Notes: generated by a model from the letters alone, not told the origin. DNA of 64,000 nt from Actinoplanes italicus (GCF_003001815.1 NZ_PVMZ01000019.1:1-64000), one strand, 5' to 3'. Positions 15,611 through 24,205 are shown, counted from the stretch's first letter. Translations and numbers: made by a program.

Positions 15611-16666
15611 TTGCCGCACCGCGCCAGGGACACCGTTACCCTACGTGACGTTGCCGCGGAGGCTGGAGTGTCCGTGGCGACCGCCTCGCGGGTGCTGGGT
15701 GGTGGCAACCGTTCGGTGGCGCCGGAGAACGCGCGCAAGGTGATCGAGGCGGCGACCCGGCTGCGGTACACGATGGACGCCGCGGCCCGCGCGATGAATC
15801 GGGGCAGTGACGCGATCGCCCTGGTCGCCGACGATCTGGCGACGCCCGCGGTGGCCGCCGTGGTGGCAGCCATGGAGCGGCAGGCCCGCACGGTCGACGC
15901 GTTCGTGACGGTCTCCTCGACCCGTGGTCTGCCCGAGCTGCAGGCCGCGACGATCCGGACGCTGGCCGGGTTCCGTCCGCGGGCGCTGGTGCTGACCAGC
16001 ACGCGGATCAGTCACGAGTCGTCGGACACCCGGGTTCTCGACGAGTTGCGGGCCTTCGAGCGCAACGGCGGCCGGGTGATCATCTACGGCAGTGGCGGCG
16101 TGCATCTGCCGTTCGACGCGCTCGCGGTGGACGACCGCGGTTCGGCGCGGCTGATGGGCGAGCACCTGGCCGGGACCGGGCACCGCCGGGCGATCATCCT
16201 GGCCGGCACCCGTGAACGCGCGTACGCCGCCGCGCGTACCTCGGGTTATGTCGAGGGTCTGCTCGCCGCGGGCGCCGACGTGCAGGACATCCGGATCGTG
16301 AATTGCGAGGTCAGCCGGCAGGGCGGGTTCGACGCGACGGCCCAGCTGATCCGGGAGGGCCTGGACGGCACCGACGTGCTGGTGGCGATCAACGACCCGG
16401 TGGCGATCGGCGTGCTGGCGGCCTGCCGTGCGGCCGGGGTGGACGTGCCGGGGCGGGTGTCGGTGACGGGGTTCGACGACGTGCCGCTGGCGCGGGACCT
16501 GACGCCGGGGCTGACGACGATCGCGCTGCCGTTCACCGAGATCGGCGTGCGGGCGATCGAACTGGCCGTCCGGGAACGGCCGGAGGGTGACGGCCCGGCC
16601 CGTGAGACCTTCCGTGGCGCGCTCATCGTCCGAGGAAGTGCGGGCAAGCGCGAGCGCGTCAGGTAA
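15611..16666 (+). CDS. LacI family transcriptional regulator
   Basis: 351 residues: HTH DTVTLRDVAAEAGVSVATASRVLGG (7-31), then a hinge and effector-binding domain ending in SVTGFDDVPLARDLTPGLTTIALP. The start is TTG 15611, with GGAGAGG about 10 nt upstream. It sits 102 nt before an ABC sugar importer on the same strand. GGAATACGGTTTCC lies in that gap, and AAGCGCTT overlaps its own stop codon. It is the closest candidate regulator of the importer, with its divergent LacI neighbour the other. Confidence 0.93.
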   Translation: MPHRARDTVTLRDVAAEAGVSVATASRVLGGGNRSVAPENARKVIEAATRLRYTMDAAARAMNRGSDAIALVADDLATPAVAAVVAAMERQARTVDAFVTVSSTRGLPELQAATIRTLAGFRPRALVLTSTRISHESSDTRVLDELRAFERNGGRVIIYGSGGVHLPFDALAVDDRGSARLMGEHLAGTGHRRAIILAGTRERAYAAARTSGYVEGLLAAGADVQDIRIVNCEVSRQGGFDATAQLIREGLDGTDVLVAINDPVAIGVLAACRAAGVDVPGRVSVTGFDDVPLARDLTPGLTTIALPFTEIGVRAIELAVRERPEGDGPARETFRGALIVRGSAGKRERVR

Positions 16667-16675
16667 GCGCTTTCC
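16664..16675. promoter_or_regulatory. Second LacI-type half-perfect site at the end of the LacI gene
   Basis: GTAAGCGCTTTCC contains the central palindrome AAGCGCTT (16665-16672), the core of CcpA/LacI-type operators and of the perfect site at 49707. It overlaps the stop codon and lies about 97 nt before the permease start. Confidence 0.4.
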
Positions 16676-16736
16676 CCCCGCTCTGATTCATCTGCCCGAA
16701 ACACTTGACCGCCCCCGCTGTAACGCCGCAGACTCC

Positions 16737-16750
16737 GGAATACGGTTTCC
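16737..16750. promoter_or_regulatory. LacI-type operator in the ABC importer promoter
   Basis: GGAATACGGTTTCC lies 18 nt upstream of the first permease start. It is the third copy of this motif within 2.5 kb, all around the two LacI genes. Confidence 0.72.
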
Positions 16751-16768
16751 ACGTAGGAAGGGGGTCGG

Positions 16769-17719
16769 GTGAGCGCCATCGGCGAACTTCAACGGCTCAA
16801 CACCTCCACCGGCGGTCCGCCGCGCAAGCGGGACACCAGGGCCGCCCGCAAGCGGGACACCAGGGCCGCCCTGCTGTTTCTCCTGCCCTGGTTCGCCGGG
16901 CTACTGCTGATCACCGCCGGCCCCGTGGCCGCGTCACTCGTTCTGGGCTTCACCGACTACAACCTGATCCAGCCGCCCGAGTTCAACGGGCTGGAGAACT
17001 TCGAGCGCATGCTCTCCGACGAGCGGCTGCACAACGCGCTGCGCGTCACTTTCACGTACGTGCTGGTCTCGGTCCCGCTGCAGCTGGCCTGCGCGCTGGG
17101 ACTGGCTCTGCTGCTCGACCGTGGGATGCGTGGGCTGGCGTTCTACCGTTCGGCGTTCTACCTGCCGTCGCTGCTCGGCTCAAGCGTCGCGATCGCGGTC
17201 CTGTGGCGGCAGATCTTCGGCGCGGAGGGGCTGATCAACCAGTTCCTCAACGTGTTCGGCATCCAGGGCACGGGCTGGATCTCCGATCCGGACACCGCAC
17301 TGTCGACCCTGATCGTGCTGAACGTGTGGACCTTCGGCGCGCCGATGGTGATCTTCCTGGCCGGGCTGCGGCAGATCCCGGTCATGTACTACGAGGCGGC
17401 GTCGATCGACGGCGCCGGTCGGTGGACCCAGTTCCGACGGATCACCGTGCCGCTGCTGTCACCGATCATCTTCTTCAACCTGGTGCTGCAGATCATCCAC
17501 GCGTTCCAGTCGTTCACCCAGGCGTTCGTGGTCTCCGGCGGCACCGGCGGCCCGTCCGACTCGACCATGTTCTACACGCTCTACCTCTACCAGCGTGGCT
17601 TCGGCAGTTTCGACATGGGCTACGCCTCGGCCCTGGCCTGGCTCCTGCTGCTGATCATCGCGGCGTTCACCGCGGTCAACTTCTGGGCCGCCAAGCGATG
17701 GGTTTTCTACGATGACTGA
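16769..17719 (+). CDS. Sugar ABC transporter permease (MalF/UgpA type)
   Basis: 316-residue inner-membrane permease with six predicted helices, the first at about 31-52 (ALLFLLPWFAGLLLITAGPV). The cytoplasmic EAA loop MYYEAASIDGAGRWTQFRRI contacts the ATPase. The N-terminal tail holds a perfect 24-bp tandem duplication (RKRDTRAA twice, 16823-16870). GTG start. It overlaps the next permease by 8 nt. The cluster lacks its own ATPase gene, as is usual for actinobacterial CUT1 systems that share a common MsiK-type ATPase. Confidence 0.93.
   Translation: MSAIGELQRLNTSTGGPPRKRDTRAARKRDTRAALLFLLPWFAGLLLITAGPVAASLVLGFTDYNLIQPPEFNGLENFERMLSDERLHNALRVTFTYVLVSVPLQLACALGLALLLDRGMRGLAFYRSAFYLPSLLGSSVAIAVLWRQIFGAEGLINQFLNVFGIQGTGWISDPDTALSTLIVLNVWTFGAPMVIFLAGLRQIPVMYYEAASIDGAGRWTQFRRITVPLLSPIIFFNLVLQIIHAFQSFTQAFVVSGGTGGPSDSTMFYTLYLYQRGFGSFDMGYASALAWLLLLIIAAFTAVNFWAAKRWVFYDD
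16823..16870 (+). repeat. 24-bp tandem duplication in the permease N-terminus
   Basis: CGCAAGCGGGACACCAGGGC (then CGCC) occurs twice in a row, encoding RKRDTRAA twice in the cytoplasmic tail before helix 1. Confidence 0.85.
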
Positions 17720-18605
17720 CCTGCGCGAACGCACGCACAAGGCGTCGGTGGCCGTACCGCAGAAGGAAGTAAGAATTCCCGGGAGTGCGAGAAGCGTCGC
17801 CAAGCACACCGGCCTGATCCTGCTCACCCTGGTGATGCTCTACCCGGTGATCTGGATGGTGGCCAGCTCCCTGAGACCCGGCGAGGAGATCTTCCGCTCG
17901 CCCGGCCTGATCCCCGGCAGCCTGGAGTTCAGCAACTACAGCGAGGGCTGGAACGCGCTGTCCTCGCCGTTCGGCCACTATCTGATCAACTCGGCGATCG
18001 TCGTGCTCGGCTGCATCATCGGCAACCTGGTCTCCTGCTCGATGGCCGCGTACGCCTTCGCGCGCCTCGAGTTCACCGGCAAGAAGATCTGGTTCGCGAT
18101 CATGCTCGGCACCATCATGCTGCCGATCCACGTGATCATCGTTCCGCAGTACGTGATGTTCTCCCAATTCGGTTGGGTGAACACGTTCCTGCCGCTGATC
18201 GTGCCGAAGCTGCTGGCCACCGACGCGTTCTTCGTGTTTTTGATGGTCCAGTTCATCCGCGGCCTGCCCAAGGAGCTGGACGAGGCGGCCCGCATCGACG
18301 GCGCCGGCCACCCGCGGATCTTCGCACAGGTGATCCTGCCGCTGATGCTCCCGGCGCTGGCCACCACCACGATCTTCACGTTCATCTGGACGTGGAACGA
18401 CTTCTTCAGTCAGCTCATCTACCTGACCGACCCGGAGATGTACACGGTGCCGGTCGCGCTGCGCTCCTATGTCGACGCCACGGTCTCCACCTCGTGGGGA
18501 TCGATGTTCGCCATGAGCGTGGTCTCGCTCCTCCCGATCTTCCTCGCATTCCTCGTCGGCCAGCGATTCCTGATCAAGGGCATCGCGACGACCGGCATCA
18601 AATGA
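17712..18605 (+). CDS. Sugar ABC transporter permease (MalG/UgpE type)
   Basis: 297 residues with six helices and the EAA motif ELDEAARIDGAGHPRIFAQVILP. The periplasmic loop (SLRPGEEIFRSPGLIPGSLEFSNY) is typical of MalG-type partners. Start ATG 17712 overlaps the MalF-type gene. The C-terminus (GQRFLIKGIATTGIK) is the conserved end of this family. It forms the heterodimeric channel with its neighbour. Confidence 0.94.
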   Translation: MTDLRERTHKASVAVPQKEVRIPGSARSVAKHTGLILLTLVMLYPVIWMVASSLRPGEEIFRSPGLIPGSLEFSNYSEGWNALSSPFGHYLINSAIVVLGCIIGNLVSCSMAAYAFARLEFTGKKIWFAIMLGTIMLPIHVIIVPQYVMFSQFGWVNTFLPLIVPKLLATDAFFVFLMVQFIRGLPKELDEAARIDGAGHPRIFAQVILPLMLPALATTTIFTFIWTWNDFFSQLIYLTDPEMYTVPVALRSYVDATVSTSWGSMFAMSVVSLLPIFLAFLVGQRFLIKGIATTGIK

Positions 18606-18622
18606 ATCCCCGGAGGAACAAC

Positions 18623-19909
18623 GTGAAGAAACTAATCGCAGGAGTTGCCGCCGCACTGATGCTCGCCGGATGCGGCGGCGGTGGCGGCGGCAAGGCCGAC
18701 GGCGACCTGACGGCTGACAAGATCGAGCTGCGGTTCACCTGGTGGGGCTCGGACGCCCGGCACCAGCGCACCCAGCAGGTCATCGACCTGTGGCAGAAGT
18801 CCCACCCGAACATCACCATCAAGGGTGAGTTCAAGGAGTGGAACGGCTACTGGGACAGCCTGGCCACCACGGTCGCCGCCAACGACGCCCCCGACGTCAT
18901 CCAGATGGACGAGCTGTACCTCGCTTCGTACGCCGAGCGCGGCGCGCTGCTCGACCTCGGCACCGCCGGCAAGAACCTGAGCACCACCGACTTCGACGCC
19001 AACGCCCTGGCCACGGGCGCGATCGACGGCAAGCAGTACGGCCTGCCCACCGGCGTCACCACGTACTCGCTGGTCGCCAACACCGACCTGCTCGCCAAGT
19101 ACAACGTCGCGGTCCCGGACGACTCGAAGTGGACCTGGGACGACCTCAAGCGCATCGGCGGCGAGCTGTCCAAGGCCAGCAACGGCGAGGTGACCGGCGT
19201 CCAGTCGTGGGGCTTCGACATCGGTGGCGTGAACATCTGGGCTCGTCAGAACGGTGCCTCGCTCTACTCGCCCGACGGTAAGGTCGCCATCCCGGCCGAC
19301 GTCCTGGCCAAGTACTGGCAGTACCTGCTCGACCTGTCCAAGCAGGGCATCGCCCCGTCCGCGTCGGTCAGCGTCGAGCGCGCCGGCGCCGGCCTCGACC
19401 AGTCCGGCACCGCCACCAACAAGTCGGTCTTCGGCACCTGGTGGAACAGCCAGCTCACCTCACTGGCCAAGGCCTCCGGCCAGAACCTCAAACTTCTCAA
19501 GATCCCCGGCGAGAGTACGGCTACGTCGCCCGGCGCCTACTACAAGCCGTCGATGTTCTGGTCGATCTCGTCGCGCTCCAAGCACCCGGCCGAGGCGGCC
19601 GCGTTCGTCAACTTCCTGGCCAACACGCAGGAGGCCGCCGACGTGCTGCTCACCGACCGGGGCATCCCGGCCAACACCAAGATCCGCACCGCGCTGACCG
19701 GGAAGCTCACGGGCACCGACAAGGCCGCCGCCGAGTTCCTCGACTCGGTCAAGGTCGGCGAGGCGCCGCGGGTCACCCCGAACGGTGCCAGTGACGTGGA
19801 GGCCATCCTCAAGCGCCACACCGAGGAGGTCCTGTTCGAGCGCAAGACCCCGCAGGCCGCGGCCGAGAGCTTCATCAAGGAACTGCAGGCCGGCATCGAC
19901 GCCGCCTGA
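18623..19909 (+). CDS. Extracellular sugar-binding lipoprotein (family 1 solute-binding protein)
   Basis: 428 residues: lipoprotein signal KKLIAGVAAALMLAGC with lipidated Cys17, a glycine-rich linker, then a SBP_bac_1 fold (RFTWWGSDARHQRTQQVIDL, NDAPDVIQMDELYLASYAERG, YGLPTGVTTYSLVANTDLL). GTG 18623 has GGAGGA 5 nt before it. The in-frame ATG 18602 overlaps the permease stop, but the signal peptide fits 18623 better. It captures the sugar for the two permeases. A strong hairpin follows the gene. Confidence 0.94.
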   Translation: MKKLIAGVAAALMLAGCGGGGGGKADGDLTADKIELRFTWWGSDARHQRTQQVIDLWQKSHPNITIKGEFKEWNGYWDSLATTVAANDAPDVIQMDELYLASYAERGALLDLGTAGKNLSTTDFDANALATGAIDGKQYGLPTGVTTYSLVANTDLLAKYNVAVPDDSKWTWDDLKRIGGELSKASNGEVTGVQSWGFDIGGVNIWARQNGASLYSPDGKVAIPADVLAKYWQYLLDLSKQGIAPSASVSVERAGAGLDQSGTATNKSVFGTWWNSQLTSLAKASGQNLKLLKIPGESTATSPGAYYKPSMFWSISSRSKHPAEAAAFVNFLANTQEAADVLLTDRGIPANTKIRTALTGKLTGTDKAAAEFLDSVKVGEAPRVTPNGASDVEAILKRHTEEVLFERKTPQAAAESFIKELQAGIDAA

Positions 19910-19920
19910 CTCTGATCCAC

Positions 19921-19950
19921 GCCCGCGCCGCCCACCGTGGCGGCGCGGGC
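19921..19950 (+). terminator. Intercistronic hairpin after the binding-protein gene
   Basis: A perfect 12-bp stem GCCCGCGCCGCC (19921-19932) pairs with GGCGGCGCGGGC (19939-19950), loop CACCGT. It lies between the binding-protein and oxidoreductase genes. It probably lowers readthrough or protects the upstream mRNA, so that binding protein exceeds downstream enzymes. Confidence 0.7.
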
Positions 19951-19968
19951 CGGCCCGCAAAGGGAGCC

Positions 19969-21045
19969 ATGTCTCAACCCCGATATCGCGCGGCGATCGT
20001 CGGCGCCGGAGCGATCGCAGCCGTACACGCTCAGGCTCTGCTCGATCACGCGGACCGTGTCGCCCCGGTCGCCGTCGTCGACGTCAACTCCGAACTGGCC
20101 CGGCACTTCGCCGCCAAGTGGAACATCCCGCAGGTCCACCCCACGCTCGACGAGCTGCTGCAGCGGGAGCGGATCGATCTGGTGCACCTGTGCACGCCGC
20201 CGGCCACCCACACCCCCCTCGCCCTGAAATGCCTCGACGGCGGTGCGAACGTGCTGGTGGAGAAGCCGCCGACACTGTCGCTCGCCGAGATGGACGTCCT
20301 CGCCGAGGCGTCCCGGCGCACCGGCGCGCACGTCGCGACCGTCTTCCAGCACCGCTTCGGCACCGGCGCGCACCGGCTGCGCGAGATGATCGCCGCCGGT
20401 GAGCTGGGCCGGCCGCTGCTGGCCACCTGCGAGACCCGGTGGTACCGCGACGACGACTACTTCCGCGTCCCGTGGCGCGGCAAGTGGGCGACCGAGGGCG
20501 GCGGCCCGACCATGGGCCACGGTATCCACCAGTTCGACCTGCTGCTCTCCATCCTCGGCCGCTGGGAGCAGGTCACCGCGGTCACCGCTCGCCGGGCGCG
20601 GGACGTGGAGACCGAAGACGTGTCGATGGCCCTGGTCACGTTCGCCGACGGCACGCTCGCCTCGGTGGTCAACTCGGTGATCTCGCCGCGGCAGACGTCG
20701 ACGCTGCGGTTCGACTTCGAACGGGCCACGGTCGAGCTGACGCACCTCTACGGGTACCGCGACGCCGACTGGACGATCACACCGGTACCCGGCCACGAGA
20801 ACCTCACCGAGCGCTGGCACGAGGGACGATCGGAAACGGTCAGCGGGCACACCGACCAGCTCGCCGCCGTTCTCGACGCGCTCGACGCCGGGACCGCGCC
20901 GCCGGTCTCGCTGCCCGACACCCGTACCACCATGGAGTTCATCGCCGCCCTCTACGCCTCGGCGGCGAACGGCCATCCGGTCCGGGCAGGCGAGATCGGC
21001 CCGGAGCATCCCTTCGCCACCGCGATGAACGGAGCAGGACGTTGA
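19969..21045 (+). CDS. Gfo/Idh/MocA family oxidoreductase
   Basis: 358-residue NAD(P)-dependent sugar or cyclitol dehydrogenase. The Rossmann fold starts YRAAIVGAGAIAAVHAQALL, and the family signature EKP is at residues 98-100 (NVLVEKPPTLSL). The C-terminal alpha/beta domain includes the catalytic-type block GGPTMGHGIHQFDLLLSILG. Start ATG 19969 with AAAGGGAG upstream. Its stop overlaps the following TTG start. It probably oxidises the sugar, or an intermediate of it, taken up by the ABC importer. Confidence 0.93.
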   Translation: MSQPRYRAAIVGAGAIAAVHAQALLDHADRVAPVAVVDVNSELARHFAAKWNIPQVHPTLDELLQRERIDLVHLCTPPATHTPLALKCLDGGANVLVEKPPTLSLAEMDVLAEASRRTGAHVATVFQHRFGTGAHRLREMIAAGELGRPLLATCETRWYRDDDYFRVPWRGKWATEGGGPTMGHGIHQFDLLLSILGRWEQVTAVTARRARDVETEDVSMALVTFADGTLASVVNSVISPRQTSTLRFDFERATVELTHLYGYRDADWTITPVPGHENLTERWHEGRSETVSGHTDQLAAVLDALDAGTAPPVSLPDTRTTMEFIAALYASAANGHPVRAGEIGPEHPFATAMNGAGR

Positions 21046-21929
21046 CGGTCGAGCACCTGCTGGGCCGTTCGGTCACCGTCTCCTCCGGGACGACACCCCT
21101 TTTCTCGTACGTCTACGCGCCCGACACCCCGCGGCTGGAGTCGCCGAAGCCGTACCTGCATCCGATCCGCACCCTGGCCGGCGACGTCGTCTCGCTGTTC
21201 CGCCCGCACGACCACGTCTGGCACAAGGGCATCGCCTGGTCGCTGCCGCACGTCGGCGAGCACAACTTCTGGGGCGGCCCCACCTACGTGCACGGGCAGT
21301 TCTACGTGCAGAAACCCAACAACGGCAGCGCCCTGCACCGCGGCCTGGACACGCTCACCGATGCGGAGCTGAGCCACCGGCTCGACTGGATCTCCGAACA
21401 GGGCGATCCGGTCCTGACCGAGCGGCGCACGCTGACCTGGTCGGTGGCCGACGACGTCAGCTGGGTGCTGACGTTCGCCACCACGATGACCAACGTGGCG
21501 GGGCAGTCGCTGGCGTTCGGCTCGCCGACCACCAAGGGCCGGGAGAACGCCGGTTACGGCGGGCTGTTCTGGCGTGGGCCGCGCTCGTTCACCGGCGGCG
21601 TCCTGCAGTCACCGGACGGGGTGGGCGGCGACGAGCTGCGCGGCACGCGGGGGCCGTGGTTCGCGTTCCGGGGCCGGCACGACGGGGTGGACCGGTCCTC
21701 GACGATCGTGGTCGTGGACGATTCGGCCAATCCGCATCACCCGCCGCGCTGGTTCGCCCGTACCGAAGAATTCGCCTGTTTGAATCCCGCCCCGTTCTTC
21801 AGTGAGGAATTGGACCTCGGGAACGAGGAGACCGTCGCGTTCCGCTACGCCGTCGTGATCGCCGACGGTGACCACGGGGACGCCGGCACCGAGAGACTCG
21901 CCGCGCTGGGAGCGGAGGCGCTGGCGTGA
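21042..21929 (+). CDS. PmoA-like protein (DUF6807 type)
   Basis: 295 residues starting at TTG 21042 (TTGA overlap with the oxidoreductase; GGAGCAGGA upstream). The block YLHPIRTLAGDVVSLFRPHDHVWHKGI has closely spaced histidines, followed by NFWGGPTYV, GYGGLFWRGPRSF and a C-terminal PRWFARTEEFACLNP. This pattern matches actinobacterial proteins annotated PmoA-like/DUF6807, found in sugar clusters beside Gfo/Idh enzymes. No biochemical role is established to my knowledge. A paralogue lies at 49741-50532. Confidence 0.78.
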   Translation: MTVEHLLGRSVTVSSGTTPLFSYVYAPDTPRLESPKPYLHPIRTLAGDVVSLFRPHDHVWHKGIAWSLPHVGEHNFWGGPTYVHGQFYVQKPNNGSALHRGLDTLTDAELSHRLDWISEQGDPVLTERRTLTWSVADDVSWVLTFATTMTNVAGQSLAFGSPTTKGRENAGYGGLFWRGPRSFTGGVLQSPDGVGGDELRGTRGPWFAFRGRHDGVDRSSTIVVVDDSANPHHPPRWFARTEEFACLNPAPFFSEELDLGNEETVAFRYAVVIADGDHGDAGTERLAALGAEALA

Positions 21930-22600
21930 CGACCTTCCCCGGCGGAACGTCGCTGACCAGGCTGGCCGTCTACGCCGAGCACGGCGGGACGCCGCACCTG
22001 CACACCGTCTCGACCGAGGCGTACGTGGTGATCGGCGGTTCCGGGCTGCTGCGGACGCTGGACAGCGGCGGGCTGCGGGAGACGCCGCTGTCCGCCGGGA
22101 CCACGGTGTGGTTCACGCCCGGCACCATCCATCGCGCCGTCAACCATGGTGACCTGGACGTAGTCGTGATCATGTCGAACGCCGGGCTGCCCGAGGCCGG
22201 GGACGCCGTCATGACGTTTCCGGCCGAGATCGTCGCCGACCCGGAGCGCTACCGGGCGGCCGCACGGCTGGACGGCGACCCTGACCTGGCCGTACGCCGA
22301 CGCCGTGACCTGGCGCTGGAAGGTTTCGAGCAGCTGGTCGAGGCCGCCGGGAAGGGCGACCCGGAGCCGCTGGAGCGGTTCTACGAGGCCGCGGCCGCCC
22401 TGGTCAGGCCCGCGCTCGGCGGCTGGCGTGCCATCGTCGAGGCGGCCACCGATCGGGCCGTGGACCTGGTCGACGCGCTGGAGCAGGGCGACGGAGATCA
22501 CCTGCGCCGATCCGGCCTGCGCGCCGCGGCGCCGAGCGACCCGCGCCGCTGGGGCATGTGCGGCCGGCTCGGCGCCTACGACGTCACGGATGTTATTTGA
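21926..22600 (+). CDS. Cupin-domain protein
   Basis: 224 residues. The N-terminal half is a small beta-barrel cupin with metal-ligand histidines (GGTPHLHTVSTEAYVVIGGSG and the second motif TTVWFTPGTIHRAVNHGDLDVVVIM). The C-terminal half is helical and unassigned. GTG 21926 overlaps the previous stop (GTGA). Likely a sugar isomerase/epimerase-like or ligand-binding partner in the catabolic operon. Its last 8 nt overlap the convergent LLM gene. Confidence 0.82.
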   Translation: MTTFPGGTSLTRLAVYAEHGGTPHLHTVSTEAYVVIGGSGLLRTLDSGGLRETPLSAGTTVWFTPGTIHRAVNHGDLDVVVIMSNAGLPEAGDAVMTFPAEIVADPERYRAAARLDGDPDLAVRRRRDLALEGFEQLVEAAGKGDPEPLERFYEAAAALVRPALGGWRAIVEAATDRAVDLVDALEQGDGDHLRRSGLRAAAPSDPRRWGMCGRLGAYDVTDVI

Positions 22601-23528
22601 CCAGCGGCTTCAGGGCCTGGCCGACCGAGGCCACGACGCCGGGACGGTGGCCGTTGCGGATCAGGTTGATGGTGATGCCGTCGATGCCGGCGCCCAGCAC
22701 CCGCTCCTGGATCTGCTGGGCCACCTGGTCCGGCGTACCGATGAAGGCCCGGTTGCGACGGTCCGCCGGGATCGTCTCGCCGAGTTCCTTGGCCTCCTGT
22801 TCGGTCTCGCCGACCATGCCCATGATCAGGTAGCTGGTGGCGAGGGTAGACGGGTCGCGGCCGATCTCCTCGCAGCGCTCGCGCAGCACCGACACCTTAC
22901 GGGCCAGGTCGTCGATGTCGCAGATGATGTTCATGTGGTCGGCGAACCGGGCCGCGAGGCGGAACGTCTTCTGCTCGCCCTGACCGCCGAGCATCACCGG
23001 GATGTGCGGGCGCAGCCGCGGGTTGTTCATGGCCGCACGGGCCGTGTACCACTTGCCGTCGAGCGAGGCGGTCTCACCCTTGAGCATCGGCGTGATGATG
23101 TTCAGCGCCTCCTCGAGCCGCTCGAAGCGCTGGCCGAAGGTGCCGAACTCGAAGCCGTACGCGTCGTGCTCGAGCTCGAACCAGCCGGCGCCGATGCCGA
23201 GGACGGCCCGGCCCTTGGAGACCACGTCCAGCGTGGTCACCGTCTTGGCCAGAAAGGCCGGATTACGGTACGTGTTGCCGGTGACCAGCGTCGACAGCTG
23301 GATCGTGGAGGTGACCGAGGCCAGCGCGCCGAGCGTCGTGTAGGCCTCCATCATCGGCTCCTCGGGCGCGCCGATGCCGGGCAGCTGGTACAGGTGGTCC
23401 ATCACGAGCACGGTGTCGAAGCCGTTGCTCTCGGCCTCGCGGGCCTGGGTGGCGACGGTGTCGAAGAGGTTCTCCACTCCGGTGCCGTAGCTGAAGTTGG
23501 GGATCTGGTAGCCGAGTCGGATGGTCAC
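22593..23528 (-). CDS. LLM class F420- or FMN-dependent oxidoreductase
   Basis: 311-residue luciferase-like TIM barrel: LGYQIPNFSYGTGVENLFDTV, DTVLVMDHLYQLPGIGAPEEP, LGIGAGWFELEHDAYGFEFG and the C-terminal GTPDQVAQQIQERVLGAGIDGI are standard for actinobacterial LLM enzymes, most of which use coenzyme F420. Substrate unknown. It is divergent from a TetR gene, with palindromes between them. Confidence 0.92.
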   Translation of the reverse strand: MTIRLGYQIPNFSYGTGVENLFDTVATQAREAESNGFDTVLVMDHLYQLPGIGAPEEPMMEAYTTLGALASVTSTIQLSTLVTGNTYRNPAFLAKTVTTLDVVSKGRAVLGIGAGWFELEHDAYGFEFGTFGQRFERLEEALNIITPMLKGETASLDGKWYTARAAMNNPRLRPHIPVMLGGQGEQKTFRLAARFADHMNIICDIDDLARKVSVLRERCEEIGRDPSTLATSYLIMGMVGETEQEAKELGETIPADRRNRAFIGTPDQVAQQIQERVLGAGIDGITINLIRNGHRPGVVASVGQALKPLVK

Positions 23529-23549
23529 CGGTGCCTCCGTCGTGCTTGA

Positions 23550-23591
23550 TGTAAGAGGGTTCTCACTTGCTAATGTAAGAGCCTACTTACA
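23550..23591. promoter_or_regulatory. TetR operator(s) between the LLM and TetR genes
   Basis: A clear palindrome TGTAAG-N6-CTTACA (23574-23591) sits 12 nt before the TetR start. A second TGTAAG (23550-23555) with a diverged partner CTTGCT lies upstream. Both are in the 74-nt divergent promoter region. Confidence 0.7.
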
Positions 23592-23602
23592 CGGAGGCAA
23601 GC

Positions 23603-24205
23603 GTGGGAGCGAATCGGGCCTATCACCACGGCGATCTGCGTGCCGCGCTGATCGCCGCAAGCTTCGACCTGCTCGCCGAACAGGGGCTCCAGCGTTTCTC
23701 CGTGGCGGCCGTGGCCCGCAGGCTGGAGGTCAGCTCCGCCGCGCCGTACCGCCACTTTCCCGACCGCAACCATCTGCTCAGCGCCGTCTCGGCGGCCGCC
23801 GCCCGCGATCTGAACGCCGCGATCCTGGCCGCCGCAGAGGCTGCCGGCGACGACCCTGCCGAGCGGCTCGCCGCCGCCGCGGGCGCCTATGTCAGGTTCG
23901 TCACCCGCACGGGCGCCGGCCTGCCGGTCATCTACGCCGCCGAGCTCTACGAAGTCGCGGACGAGGCCCGGCGTGAGCACACCCGCGCCCTGATGACCAC
24001 CATGCTCGACCTGGCCGCGGCCACCGAGACCGCCTCCTACCACGACACGGTCCTGCTGCTCGAGGCCTCGATCGCGGTGGCGCACGGCTACGCCACGCTC
24101 CACTCCCAGGGGTTCTTCGCCCGCAACGACACCTCGGTCGACACGATCGCGGCTCGTGCCGTCGAAGCGGCGCGAACCCTTCACCCGAGCCCTCGGATGC
24201 GGTGA
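23603..24205 (+). CDS. TetR family transcriptional regulator
   Basis: 200 residues with an N-terminal HTH (YHHGDLRAALIAASFDLLAEQG, then SVAAVARRLEVSSAAPYRHFPDRNHLLSAVSAAA). The ligand-binding C-terminal domain resembles TetR_C_13-type regulators (RFVTRTGAGLPVIYAAELYE). GTG start with CGGAGG upstream. Probably represses itself and the divergent LLM oxidoreductase. Confidence 0.92.
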   Translation: MGANRAYHHGDLRAALIAASFDLLAEQGLQRFSVAAVARRLEVSSAAPYRHFPDRNHLLSAVSAAAARDLNAAILAAAEAAGDDPAERLAAAAGAYVRFVTRTGAGLPVIYAAELYEVADEARREHTRALMTTMLDLAAATETASYHDTVLLLEASIAVAHGYATLHSQGFFARNDTSVDTIAARAVEAARTLHPSPRMR

